Shown here: piece after piece, positions 1 through 8,899 of the stretch
Numbering within the stretch: the first letter of the stretch is position 1
How the letters are laid out: every line of letters starts with the position of its first letter
DNA from: Galaxea fascicularis
Taxonomy: Eukaryota > Cnidaria > Anthozoa > Scleractinia > Euphylliidae
NCBI GenBank assembly: GCA_948470475.1
Contig: OX419335.1
Coordinates: forward strand, 39,276,303 to 39,340,302
Reading direction: 5' to 3'
DNA: 64,000 nt
The notes under the pieces: generated by a model
The model's database searches: none
Seen by the model: only the letters and a program-made list of their open reading frames with translations
What the model was told of the DNA's origin: nothing
Position numbers and translations under genes: made by a program

Positions 1-1518
1 TGCTCTGACTCACTTATATGATAAAATTTCATCTGCTATTGACAATAAAGAATATACGGTGGGCATATTTATCGATTTGTCGAAAGCCTTTGATACGGTT
101 GATCACTGTATTTTACTCGAAAAACTAGAGCATTATGGCATTCGCGGTTCAGCGTTGAACTGGTTTTCCAGTTACCTTAGCGGTAGGTCTCAATTTGTTG
201 ATTTCAATGGCTATCGTTCATCTACTTGCCAGATTAGGTGTGGTGTGCCTCAGGGCTCTATTTTAGGTCCTTTGCTTTTCCTTGCTTTTCCTTATTTATA
301 TTAATGATATATGTAACGTATCAAAGGTTTTAGACTTCATTCTTTTTGCTGACGACACCAACATTTTTTTCTCACAAGGATGAACTTTTCCTTTCGCAAA
401 CGCTAAATTCTGAGTTATTATCTTTATCTGAATGGTGCAAAGTCAACAAGCTTTCAATCAATCTAAAAAAATGTAATTTTATGATCTTCAAACCTAGGCA
501 GAAAAGGCGAACACTTGATATATCTGTTGTTTTAAACAATCATGATATCGTACAGGCTAAAGAGGTAGTGTTTTTGGGTGTGATTCGCGATGAGAATCTT
601 TCTTGGAAACCGCATATTTTAAATGTTTCTAGAAAAATTTCGAAGTCTATCGGTATCATATATAAAGCAAGCTTTTGCCTTTCTGCTGTGAGCCTACGTA
701 CTCTGTACTTTAGTTTAGTTTACCCTCACCTAGTTTACTGTATTACAGTGTGGGGATCGACTTATCAAACAAATCTTAAGCGCATAATTACGCTTCAGAA
801 AAAAGTTATAAAAATTATTTCAAATGTTCCTTTCGATGCCCACACTGACAATCTTTTCAGAGATCATAAAATTTTGAAATTTAATGATATTTATTTATTT
901 ATTTCAAACTGCTAAGTTTATGTTTCTGTATACCAAAGGCTTGCTTCCCAATACCTTTAATAATATGTTTACTCTCACAAACCAAATACACTCTTATAAC
1001 ACCAGGAATTCTAATTGCTTTTATATTTTCCCATGTCGAACAAACATTCGTAGATTTTCTATTCGTTTTCGAGGACCTCAGTTTTACAATTCACTTAATC
1101 AAGTAATTCAGAAATGTGAGAGTGTTGGTTTGTTTAGTAAACTGCTTAAAGAATTTCTTCTTGCAAATTAGGTTAATGTTGAGCTGCTACTTGTTTCGCT
1201 TTTCAGTGTGTCTGTCTTTTGTTTGTCGCTGCTTTTTTATATATAAATATGCTTCAAGTATGATTTCCAGTGCTTTTGTGTAGGCAATACTCAAGGTGAT
1301 TCTAACTGTTGTAATCTGTATAATTTCATAACTTTTTTTTTTTCTTCTGCATTCGACATTGCCTATCTATTCTGTTTCATTTTGAGGGAGCTCATAGCTC
1401 ATAAGCCCAGTGGTTTCTTTATGAGCTTCCTCGCCATTTTTTTTTTCAAATTTTATAATTTGTATCTTATATTTTATCTCTTATGAAATGGCAAAATAAA
1501 CTGAACTGAACTGAACTG
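1..1518 (+). mobile_element. Non-LTR retrotransposon (LINE) 3' part, decayed
   Basis: The left edge of the window lies inside a LINE. Reverse-transcriptase motifs run in order on the plus strand: FIDLSKAFDTVDH near 68-106, GVPQGSILGPLLF near 241-276 and FADDTN near 343-360, followed by the thumb region. After the last coding piece (stop near 1171) comes about 330 bp of 3' UTR. It ends in ATGGCAAAATAAA followed by a short CTGAA tandem tail at about 1498-1518. Short tandem tails are typical of L2/CR1/jockey-like elements, so that broad clade is the best guess. The 5' end is outside the window. The copy is inactive because of frameshifts. Confidence 0.88.
2..1171 (+). pseudogene. LINE reverse transcriptase, broken by three frameshifts
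   Basis: The frame starting at base 2 encodes the palm of a reverse transcriptase up to LGPLLFL. A 10-bp tandem duplication (GCTTTTCCTT twice, about 273-294) then shifts the frame. A second shift falls in the T-run near 364-373, just after the catalytic FADD box. A third falls in a TTTA-rich slip tract near 889-902. Beyond it the last frame continues through the thumb and C-terminal tail to a stop at 1169-1171. The catalytic aspartates (FIDL and FADD) are present but lie in different frames. All three lesions are in low-complexity or duplicated tracts, as expected for replication slippage in a dead copy. Confidence 0.85.
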
Positions 1519-1834
1519 TACATTTCCCTCTATATATATCTACCTCGGTGTGAAACGTCGCTTTCCTAGATTTTCAGAATATACGAAAGTAAAAAAGTTC
1601 AAAAATGTAGCCCGAAATGCTGGATACTCCTTCATTTGCCGAAATAAAAACTGGCTACGTTGTACTTTGACGGAAGAAGACAAGCGCCAAAACCTTTAAA
1701 AGTTTGAAGTTGTCCAAAATTTCAAAAAAGAAACGGTAGCGAGGTTGACTGTAATTCTTTCGTGTATACTGTATTTAGCCAATAGATAAAATTTACTTTT
1801 TATAAATAGCTCAATTCAAATATAAGTGGGCTTA
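1519..1834. other. Unassigned AT-rich stretch between LINE and SINE
   Basis: No gene, RNA or clear repeat structure is visible here. Confidence 0.4.
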
Positions 1835-2245
1835 GATTGTGATGGCGAGAAGGTCCTCCCATTTTCCATTTTCAGTACTTGGAGACCTTCAGTTTGACTG
1901 CTGTCGGGTCATTATTTGCATGTGGTCTCATCGATCAGTAGCCCATTCAGAAGATTATGCCAAGCCGACAATCGTGCTGAGAATTGTAGTATGCACACCA
2001 GGGGTGGTCACAGCCAGGGTTCGTTACGTCCCTAGTGGTTCTTTAACGTCCCACGAAGTCAATAATTGTAAAGTGTTGTGACGGGACCTAGAAAGTCTAA
2101 CCATTTGTAGATGTCATTGTAAAGGAAGCACTTTTCTCCTCAGTTATTTAAAGACCCTGAGTGTTGGTCCGGCCAGGGCTTGAACCCACACTCCCGCACG
2201 GTAGTCCGGCACTCTACCAACTGAGCCAACTTGTCGGCTCGAAGC
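1835..2245 (-). mobile_element. tRNA-derived SINE
   Basis: Read on the minus strand from about 2245, this opens with a tRNA-like RNA polymerase III promoter. The A box is TTGGCTCAGTTGGTAGAG (complement of 2212-2229) and the B box is GGGTTCAAGCCC (complement of 2176-2187). A non-tRNA body of about 330 bp follows. The acceptor arm does not pair well, so this is a SINE head and not a functional tRNA gene. The left (3') boundary is approximate. Confidence 0.75.
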
Positions 2246-2250
2246 CGATG

Positions 2251-2640
2251 CCAATAGCAGATTTATTTTCCATGCGTAATGCGTAATGCGGCATTTGGAA
2301 TGTTATTACTGATGTCTCTCATTAGTATGCGCGCAGTGATTGGTTAGTTTTGCAGGCTGTATTCCACTATTTGAAGTGACCGCTTGACCTCAACTGGCTT
2401 CCTTTCTGGCGCTGCCGATTAACCTCACAGCTATAATATATATCTTACTAATCTTTTTTCGTTGAATTTTTCAGAGCAACCGTTGGCTCGATTAAGCTAC
2501 TGGCACCATCTATACAGGCCGAACCATTTTAAAGATTCCCCATTAAAAGCACATTGCCCATTTAGACGATTGCCCGTTCTCCGTTCCCCGTTCCAGGTTC
2601 GTTGCTGTATCTTTTACAGAAGACAGTAAGTGAGTACCGC
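2251..2640. other. Intergenic, nothing recognised
   Basis: Only a small GCGTAAT tandem run (about 2273-2290) and CCGTTC repeats (about 2570-2595) are visible. Confidence 0.4.
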
Positions 2641-2735
2641 ATTCTTCTTCGTTCCTAACTGTTGCATCAAAAAGAACGCGACTTGAAAAATATAAATGAT
2701 ACGGATTTCGAAAAGACTGCAAGTAGCACTTTATG

Positions 2736-2822
2736 ATGGATGGATTGACTGACTACTGACTGACTACTGAATAGATGGATGGATATAATATAGATGACTA
2801 GATGGATGGATATAATATATAT
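2736..2822. repeat. GATGGA/TGAC simple-sequence tract
   Basis: Runs of GATGGATGGAT mixed with TGACTGACTAC units. The same mix occurs at about 4988-5050, and a shorter trace lies at about 10680-10705. These are the equivalent places in the duplicated units described below, so the tract predates the duplications. Confidence 0.75.
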
Positions 2823-2879
2823 TTTAAATTGAAACTCAACAAGATTAGTGTCTAACAAGAAAACTATATGGTTCATTTA

Positions 2880-3022
2880 GGCGCTAGGCATTTACATCAT
2901 TGTTATCAATATGGTTTAGTTTAACCTTCAAATACCTCAATAACTTTATTGTAACTAACTACACAAATATCTTTTAATGTAATGTAATAAGGAAATGTGG
3001 AAATAAAGTGTTGTTGTTGTTG
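2880..3022 (+). mobile_element. Possible LINE 3' end with GTT tail
   Basis: AT-rich sequence ending in AATAAAGTGTTGTTGTTGTTG. An AATAAA followed directly by a trinucleotide tail is a common form of non-LTR 3' ends. No coding part is attached, so this is tentative. Confidence 0.35.
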
Positions 3023-3190
3023 TCATTCAAACAGACCATCACCTATTTCTTTTTTGCATAGTAAACTGGCGAACACGGACAGGAAATCATTGACTTCAGC
3101 AATGGGGCAGACTACGCATTTGTTTACCTCCATGACAAATTACTCAGGAATTACTTGTGTACGATCTTAGGTCATTAACAAGGGAAGGCT
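3023..3190 (+). pseudogene. Truncated stub of the LDAF1-like exon (array copy C)
   Basis: The 3' splice-site region and the start of the exon match the other two copies at 5280-5420 and 11350-11490. Shared words include GAACACGGACAGGAAATCA and CTCAGGAATTAC. Similarity stops near 3185, before the membrane-spanning part, so no protein of this family could be made. A related upstream patch at 2680-2740 resembles 4955-4985, showing that this is the truncated end of a larger duplicated unit. Confidence 0.65.
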
Positions 3191-3224
3191 CTTCGTGGCT
3201 GCATCTTGGCACGTTTCTCCCCCT

Positions 3225-3535
3225 CCATGATCGCGGTTACATGTGTGATTTCGTCCCAATATTCATGTCCATATAGGGTTGAGGTTTCCAGGGGTTTAAG
3301 ATTTCACATGAACCCGCTACCATTAAGTGCACGAATCTTTCTGTTTCATTCACACTGACGCAAATATAATCTTGTTGCCCCTCAAGCGTGTCTTCCAGAT
3401 ACCCATGTCTTTTGATTACAACATTGACACAGCATCGTGATTTTACTAACAGCTTTTGATTTACTATATTAGTTCATTATCATCAATTGATAAGAAACGG
3501 ATAATAGAGAAGTTATATTTATCTTGGTTGTTTTG
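3225..3535 (+). repeat. Upstream segment of the duplicated unit (copy A)
   Basis: Shares diverged blocks with 8425-8540 and 10085-10330: a TTCGT/ATTTC...CCAATATTCATGTC...ATATAG block, an AACCCGCTACCATTAAGTGCACG block, and a TTAGTTCATTATCATCAATTGATAAGAAAC block. It lies 5' of the LDAF1-like exon in both longer copies, so it probably includes the promoter or 5' UTR of that gene. No coding potential is evident. Confidence 0.6.
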
Positions 3536-3782
3536 TCTGCTACAATACCCGGCGTTGTCAATCAATGGTTTCCGATCGATTGATTGCAATCAATACAATC
3601 AATAATAATCAATAACAATCCATTGATTGTTATTGATTGGTGCAACCAATCAATAAAAATCGATAGTCACACTCGGAGTCTTAATTGCTATTGATTACCA
3701 TTGATTTCTATAGAAAATCATTGATTAATAATTCATTATGCAACTTTCTGGCGCGTGTTAGTGTGGGCGTGCTTCATTGGTC

Positions 3783-4405
3783 CCGGGCGTATGTACTCTC
3801 TCCTCCGCAGAGGCTAAAGGTTTTTTTTCGGGAGGATCCGCTGAGTAATGTAAGTGCAGGCACAGGTTTACAGGCGACGGCGGAAAGCGCGGGAGCCTCT
3901 GCCAGATACCACGCCCAAGATGGCTGCCATCCGGGGGGAGATTGCAATATTGGTTTATTTGAATTCAGATTTACCATCAAGAGACAGCTCCTGAAGAGAA
4001 CAGTCAAGCTCCAAATCCTCCGCCATATTCTTCCAAGAGAAAAAAGAAAAAGACATCATACAAGATCACCCCCCCCCCCACGGGCTTCAGGGGGGCCTTC
4101 GAAGAAAAACACTTTTGCTTCGTTTCTTGGAAATTATTGAATTAGACCTCAAAAAAACTAATGCAAACTGTAGCGAAATAACTAGAAATGGGTTTCTGTG
4201 AGTTTCAAGCTGTCAAGTTTACCCAACGCCGAGAAATCTATCGATGTACGAGAAAACGACAAGGATGTACGAGAAGTCGACGTACATCTGGCAGAGGTTC
4301 TCTGCACGATCGATCCATTCGACTTTGCGCCTGCACTAACGTCTTACAGCGGATTTACATAACGAACGTTAGAACCTCTGCGGAGGAGAGAGGCATATGT
4401 ACACG
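3783..4405. repeat. Inner diverged inverted repeat in the TIR element
   Basis: The plus-strand stretch from about 3783 (CTCTCCTCCGCAGAGG, then CCGCTG...GTGCAGGC...GCCTCTGCCAGAT) recurs in reverse complement ending near 4405, with many substitutions. A poly-C run sits between them at about 4070-4079. This suggests an older element nested in, or forming, the core of the 1.4-kb element. Confidence 0.55.
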
Positions 4406-4502
4406 TCCAGGGTAATTGGGTAAATCGATTGCGCACTTTTATCCTTGCACTTCAACCGGGATTCCCAGAACACACTTGTTACGGAGTTTGCTTGTTCCAG
4501 AG

Positions 4503-4718
4503 ATGGCGAAGCAAGTTGAATTGTCGGTGCACTGTGTAGTTAAGGGCTATCACGAATGCCCTTTTGAAGTGAATGTCGGAGAAATATTCTACGCCTTCAA
4601 GAAGAGAGGAGAGCGTGGGAATGCGTTCAGAGTTACGAATGATCGGGGGCAGCTCGGCCATCTTCAAATCGAGCTTGTTGATCCTCTTTGGCCCTTACAC
4701 AAAGAGATTACTGTGTAA
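4503..4718 (+). CDS. HIRAN-like domain reading frame inside the TIR element
   Basis: A 71-residue frame from the ATG at 4503, with the same frame open back to 4416. It carries the order expected for a HIRAN domain: a beta-strand start VELSVHCVVKGY, then GEIFYAF, an N-A-F-R-V strand, G-Q-L-G-HL, and a final ELVDPLWPL. HIRAN domains bind 3' single-stranded DNA ends in HLTF and occur alone or fused in many nucleic-acid proteins. The frame ends soon after the domain. A good 5' splice site (GTAAGTAAG) sits at about 4717, so a further exon is possible. It lies wholly inside the 3548-4945 element, so it is cargo and not a host locus. Whether it is expressed is unknown. The domain assignment is by motif order only. 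Confidence 0.5.
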   Translation: MAKQVELSVHCVVKGYHECPFEVNVGEIFYAFKKRGERGNAFRVTNDRGQLGHLQIELVDPLWPLHKEITV

Positions 4719-4956
4719 GTAAGTAATATGGTGCGTTTTATTAAAGAAAACGACAAATTTCATGATCAATAATAATCAATAATAATCAATAACAATCGAT
4801 GAAAATCAATAGAAATCGATAGTCACACAATTTTCAGGCATTGATTTTTATCGATTTCCAATACCAATCAATTAATTGTTATTGATTATTATTGATTATT
4901 ATTGATTTTATTGATTATCGGAAACCATTGATTGACAACGCCGGGTACAATATTGA

Positions 4957-6615
4957 TAAGGATTTCAAGACGTGCGAAGAAATTGGTTGACTGACTGACT
5001 GACACTCAGGACGGCTGACTGAGTGACTAGATGGATTGATGGATGGATGTGATAAACGGTTTTGTTTACTACAAAAGTAATGTGGAGATGTATATGACAT
5101 GAATCAATACAAAAGTGATACAAAAGTAATGCCGTGTATAAAGCGAACAAGATGCCAAAACAACATTGACACAAAGCTTGTGGGAGTCAGTGTCAGTGCT
5201 TGCGTTCTTTTATTTCATGGTTATGGCGGCTCAACACATCACTGCTTGTAATGTATAGATATTAATACAGCCCATCATTTATTCCTTTTTCCACAGTAAA
5301 ATATCGAACACGGACAGGAAATCAATGGTCCCACCAACGGTGCAGGTTAAGCAATTTTTCAACTCCATGAAAATTAAAATAACTCAGGAATTACTTTTCT
5401 ACACCTTAAGTTCATTAAGCAATGGCCCTTTATGGGTCTTTATCTCGGTATCTTTCTCGCCACCGGCTTTATTCCTATCATGGCGTATCTGCTATTCATA
5501 TGCGCGGCTGTATCATTAGGCATGTTCCTATTGGCTTTTGTGGTGAGTGTGATTATCGCTATGGCAACGATTACCTTGCTGGTGTTTCTCATCATCCCAG
5601 CATACATCGCAAGCGATTCTCTCTTCTTGGCTATACACTTTACGTAGCTGTGTCACAGATTAAAATCCTTGGATCGTGTTTATTAAATGATCCAGACAAG
5701 CGTTTCAGAGAGAACTGGATTTGAAACAGACATGTGACGAAAAACCGAGTTTTGAGGCAAACATTCGGTTTTGGGCGTGCAAAGGGAAGGTCTGATTGTT
5801 TTGGGACAGATTGTGACAAGCAGCGAAGATTTTTAGGCCAAAGGCATGGAGAAGAACGCTTAATCACCTGGAACTTTATTTTGAAAAGCTACGACTATCT
5901 GTGATAATTTGATTATTTAAAAGAGCTGTTTCTTTTGCACTGAATTTGACGAATTTCTTGTACATATATTCGAATAATTAAAATATGTTGGTTCGCCTGA
6001 TACCGTTTTGTTTGTTTTTCTTTGTTTTATCAATTACACGGAGGACTACGCAGATTTGTATTAGGATCTTCTTAAACTTAAAATTGGCCATTAAAACCTC
6101 TTTCAGGAACAAGATGAAAACTACGTTTAACATATGTAGTCCGCCGTGGATGCATATGGACTTAGGCCGGACAAAGAAAGGAGTCCGGTCTTCACCACTG
6201 TGTTATTAAGCACTGAAAAGGTTTACCCTCTGCTCTCTGACAGTTTTTTGCCTGATGATTCAGTTGTTGGAAGTGACTGAGAGCGTTTTCTAGTGTTGGA
6301 ATGGGGTTTAACCCAAAGAATCAATCAAGTTGATCGAGTTTTGAGCGGATCGTCGGTGGAAGTAGTAGTGCCTTGTTGAGAAGTGAAAAGATTCAGCTCA
6401 AGTTGATCGAGTTTTCAGCAGATCGGTGGATCGGGCACACAAATCGATATGGCAATAAGTGATCGGTTAGTCAATGACTAAAACGAAATCGCTTCGCAAC
6501 AATTACAATCTCTAACCCATACCATGAAACGGCCTCTATCGATTATTCGTTATTCGATACTCTTGGAACGTGCCTTTGTTTGGTTTCATGTTTGTGGTTC
6601 AGCTCACGAGAAAAT
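4957..6615 (+). repeat. Tandem-duplicated unit, copy A (main part)
   Basis: This matches 10680-13110 in the same orientation and order: the GACT/GATGG tract, the pre-exon region, the LDAF1-like exon, its 3' flank (ATTAAAATATG near 5975 and 11998), and a distal block at 6308-6615. The distal block is nearly identical to 12781-13109. The distal block is much better conserved than the proximal part. The copy-B version contains extra insertions (10743-11203, about 12060-12540, and about 12868-12976). Confidence 0.8.
5297..5864 (+). pseudogene. LDAF1/promethin-like exon, frameshifted copy A
   Basis: The exon begins after a TTTTTCCACAG acceptor (ends 5296) and aligns with the intact copy at 11380-11896. 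The hydrophobic core is readable at 5432-5647 (LGIFLATGFIPIMAYLLF, then SLGMFLLAFV and ITLLVFLIIPAY). A 5-nt length difference near 5370 puts the N-terminal part in another frame. A 1-nt deletion near 5615 then throws the tail (LYVAVSQIKILGS, continued to about 5721) into a third frame and creates an early stop. The C-terminal basic tail is also degraded. A functional alternative splice form cannot be excluded, but two independent frame breaks make a pseudogene the simplest reading. Confidence 0.7.
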
Positions 6616-6871
6616 GATACTGGAAATAGAGATTTGTTCAAATAATTGCCTCTTAATAGGGTAAAGTTAAGACGGATCGTAGTATGAGTAGTTCATCTGA
6701 AAATTCAGCAATCTTGCAGTTACGGTTAAAGAGTTAGGATTCCGCTAAACTCAGTTCACAAGAAGAATTGTCAGTAAAAGGCCCTTTGCAGTTAGCGGTC
6801 ACATGATACAAAAAAACTTCCTGCTGGGTGAGACCAGATTGTGCTCTGGGACATCCAAAATACACCGTATT
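6616..6871. other. Short unassigned spacer
   Basis: Nothing recognised before the foldback element at 6872. Confidence 0.3.
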
Positions 6872-7010
6872 GCTAATGATCGGTTCCGAATGAATTGTGG
6901 GTAGATCCATTCCTTTGTGGGGGCAAACGGACATTTCAATTCTAATTTTGACTGTTTGCTCCTAAAAAGGACTGGATCTACCCACAATTCACTTGGAACT
7001 GATCATTAGC
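6872..7010. mobile_element. Short foldback element
   Basis: Two arms of about 58 bp, with only a handful of mismatches, face each other (6872-6930 and 6952-7010). Their outer ends are GCTAATGATC and GATCATTAGC and their middles GTGGGTAGATCCA and TGGATCTACCCAC. The loop is about 21 bp. The transcript would form a long hairpin. No target duplication is clear. Confidence 0.75.
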
Positions 7011-7188
7011 AAAATGAAGTATCGCTTTGTTTTGATTGTCATAGGTGCTACTTTGCATTCCAGCAGGGTGTTCTATGTACTATGTGATCACTCTCTGAAT
7101 AAAAGATTAAGTTGAAGAAAGATTTGTTCAGACTCCTCGTTTGCGAGGGAAGATTTCCATTTGATTTTTTTGCACTGTTTTGCAGCTA

Positions 7189-7500
7189 ATAATAATAATC
7201 TTTATTGAGTTAACTTTTCCATACAACAGTATTCCAGTACAAAGTATGGTTTCAATAAGGATCGCATAAGATTAAAAAAGTTATACAAATCAAACATAAT
7301 TAAGAAACAAGTTATTAGCGAAAATATGTAAAACTATTAAAATGTACAAGATATCAACTACAATAAATTTATTTTAACAGTTTGAAAAAGTTGCGCTTGA
7401 AAATATCTAGTTATTATAATGTTTTCGTGCAATTTCTATTCTATTACTTTCCTGGAGAAATGCATAGTCATACCATTTCCTTTTTTGTTTTAATGCGAGA
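7189..7500 (-). mobile_element. Probable LINE 3' end, minus strand
   Basis: Read on the minus strand this ends in GGAAAAGTTAACTCAATAAAG followed by a TTA trinucleotide run (complement of 7189-7200). That is the standard look of a non-LTR 3' terminus with a microsatellite tail. No reverse-transcriptase coding is visible, so it is a 5'-truncated insertion. The upstream limit is uncertain. Confidence 0.5.
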
Positions 7501-7719
7501 CAAACGCTTTTGCTCTAGAATTTCAGCTGGAAAAGATGGCAAAAACCTGACTCCAGCAATTTTTCCTGGACTCTACTTCAGTTTTGACCTTTGAAAGTTG
7601 CGTGGAATTTGTAAATGGCAACCGTTCTTTTCTTTCCATGCTTTCACTTTTACCAGCTTTCTGGGGCTTAAGCTGGAGGCTGATAAATCTTGGTCAGTTC
7701 AGAGCTCTTTCCGTAAATT

Positions 7720-7721
<2 letters not shown>

Positions 7722-7752
<31 letters not shown>
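7722..7752. repeat. (TA)n microsatellite
   Basis: About 15 TA units in a row. It abuts the TTTCGGTCTCTCGACCTTCTTC motif region at about 7820. Confidence 0.95.
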
Positions 7753-7755
<3 letters not shown>

Positions 7756-7765
7756 GGTTAAAAAT

Positions 7766-7900
7766 GAAGCCGAAACTGGACAACTTTTGGTTAAAAAATT
7801 TTAAAATTTCATAAAACGTTTCGGTCTCTCGACCTTCTTCAGTTACAAAAGAGTCGGTAGAAAAATCTACAACTTAAATAAGGTTTACAACAATGAATAA
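7766..7900 (-). mobile_element. Penelope-type terminal sequence (tentative)
   Basis: Contains AAACGTTTCGGTCTCTCGACC and CTTCTTCAGT, close in style to the 'gacgtttcga...cttcatca' block at 27068-27095 that belongs to Penelope-like terminal repeats. A Penelope endonuclease relic lies about 0.7 kb to the right on the minus strand, so this may be the matching 3' end. The 7.9-8.3 kb interval between them is unassigned. Confidence 0.35.
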
Positions 7901-8312
7901 AAAAAGCCGGTTACATAACAAATTCAAAGAAAACAATAGGTACAGAGAAATGACAATCAGATACAACAGATGAGAACATGGATAGTGTAAACAACGACAA
8001 ACATTACGTAATTGTTACAGCGCAACAGGATCCCCATAAAGGGCCTCTGAATCAACACACATTCCAGACTCCTAACAAAATCCCTAAGAGGGGCCGTTAA
8101 ACAATATGTAATAACCTCCCAACTAAGAGCCTTTGAACGACTAAGGTCGTGCGAAAATAACAGAATCCCCAGAGGGGGCCCCTGAGCGCTGAAGCAACTA
8201 CAATTAAAGACTATAATTAACCAAAGTTGTAGAGATTTGTAAAATTCAATGTTAAAAACACCTCAAGAAATTCGCAACAGCTTGCCTTAATATATATATA
8301 TATTCGCCTAAA

Positions 8313-8398
8313 ATATGATCTCTAATGATGTTCCATGATATAAAATGCATCATAACCCTTTCCATGCATAAAACTGGATCTGTTGTAAAAACTTGCCA
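8313..8398. repeat. Direct repeat flanking the Penelope relic, left copy
   Basis: About 80 bp (ATGATATAAAATG...ATCATAAC...CCATGCATAAAA) recurs with substitutions at 8816-8895. The pair brackets the 8425-8777 interval. Confidence 0.65.
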
Positions 8399-8424
8399 AG
8401 GGATACCGGGCAATAATGGGGATT

Positions 8425-8540
8425 ATGATACTGAATTACAATTTCGTGCCAATATTCATATCTATATAGCGCTTAGGGTTGAAGTTCCTAGAGGTTAAAA
8501 TTTCGGGTGAACCCGCTTCCGTTGAGTGCACGAAAAACAA
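8425..8540 (+). repeat. Orphan copy of the duplicated-unit upstream segment
   Basis: Matches 3235-3350 and 10095-10190: the CCAATATTCAT...TATATAGCGCT block and AACCCGCTTCCGTTGAGTGCACGA. It is cut at 8540, where the Penelope coding relic begins. Confidence 0.6.
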
Positions 8541-8542
8541 AA

Positions 8543-8777
8543 TCAAAGATTGAAATGACAAGCGACTGGCTTAGATGCATCCTTGTCATTCTTCTCAACA
8601 TCGCGAAGGTGTTTGCGGAATCGGTCTAATAGTCGTCTCCCTGTCTCGCCGATGTATACAGTTGCTGTATAACGTACAGGTTATGCAATAAATTACATTG
8701 GCGGAAGTACATGTGAAACGATCGGTGATCTTAAGTCCTGATATTTTGCCAGTGTTAAGAATGAAAGGACAAGTTTT
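8543..8777 (-). pseudogene. Penelope-like element GIY-YIG endonuclease relic
   Basis: On the minus strand the translation gives a Cys-rich lead (KTCPFILNTGKI...ITDRFTCTSANVIYCITC). After one frameshift near 8665 it continues as TVYIGETGRRLLDRFRKHL and KPVACHFNL. The NVIYCITC, YIGETGR and KP.A.HF series is the C-terminal endonuclease signature of Penelope-like retroelements. The reverse transcriptase that should lie upstream (higher coordinates) is not recognisable, and the C-terminal end is cut at about 8543. This is a dead fragment. Confidence 0.82.
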
Positions 8778-8815
8778 GCGTAATGGCTTCGTTCGTTCGT
8801 TCTTTGATGGTCAGT

Positions 8816-8895
8816 GTTATATGATATAAAATGAATCATAACGCTCTCCATGCATAAAATTGTATTTGTTTTGAAATTTGTCAGGTGTTTAAATC
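8816..8895. repeat. Direct repeat flanking the Penelope relic, right copy
   Basis: Partner of 8313-8398; see that entry for the shared words. Confidence 0.65.
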
Positions 8896-8899
8896 ATTC

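Larger units (their letters stand above)
3541..4952. mobile_element. 1.4-kb TIR element with 7-bp target duplication, HIRAN-like cargo
   Basis: The element occupies 3548-4945. Its ends are inverted copies of CCCGGCGTTGTCAATCAA, continuing as ATGGTTTCCGAT. It is flanked by a perfect 7-bp direct repeat TACAATA at 3541-3547 and 4946-4952. Inside each end are long arrays of short CAATAAT/TATTGAT units (about 3583-3735 and 4768-4918). A second, diverged inverted pair lies further in, near 3783-3905 and 4290-4405, and includes CTCTCCTCCGCAGAGG. There is no transposase, so the element is non-autonomous. The 7-bp duplication does not decide the superfamily. Its insertion splits array copy A. Confidence 0.85.

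Noticed and set aside
2176..2245. tRNA gene on the minus strand
   Set aside because: A and B boxes are present, but the acceptor stem does not pair and a 330-bp body follows, so it is a SINE head.
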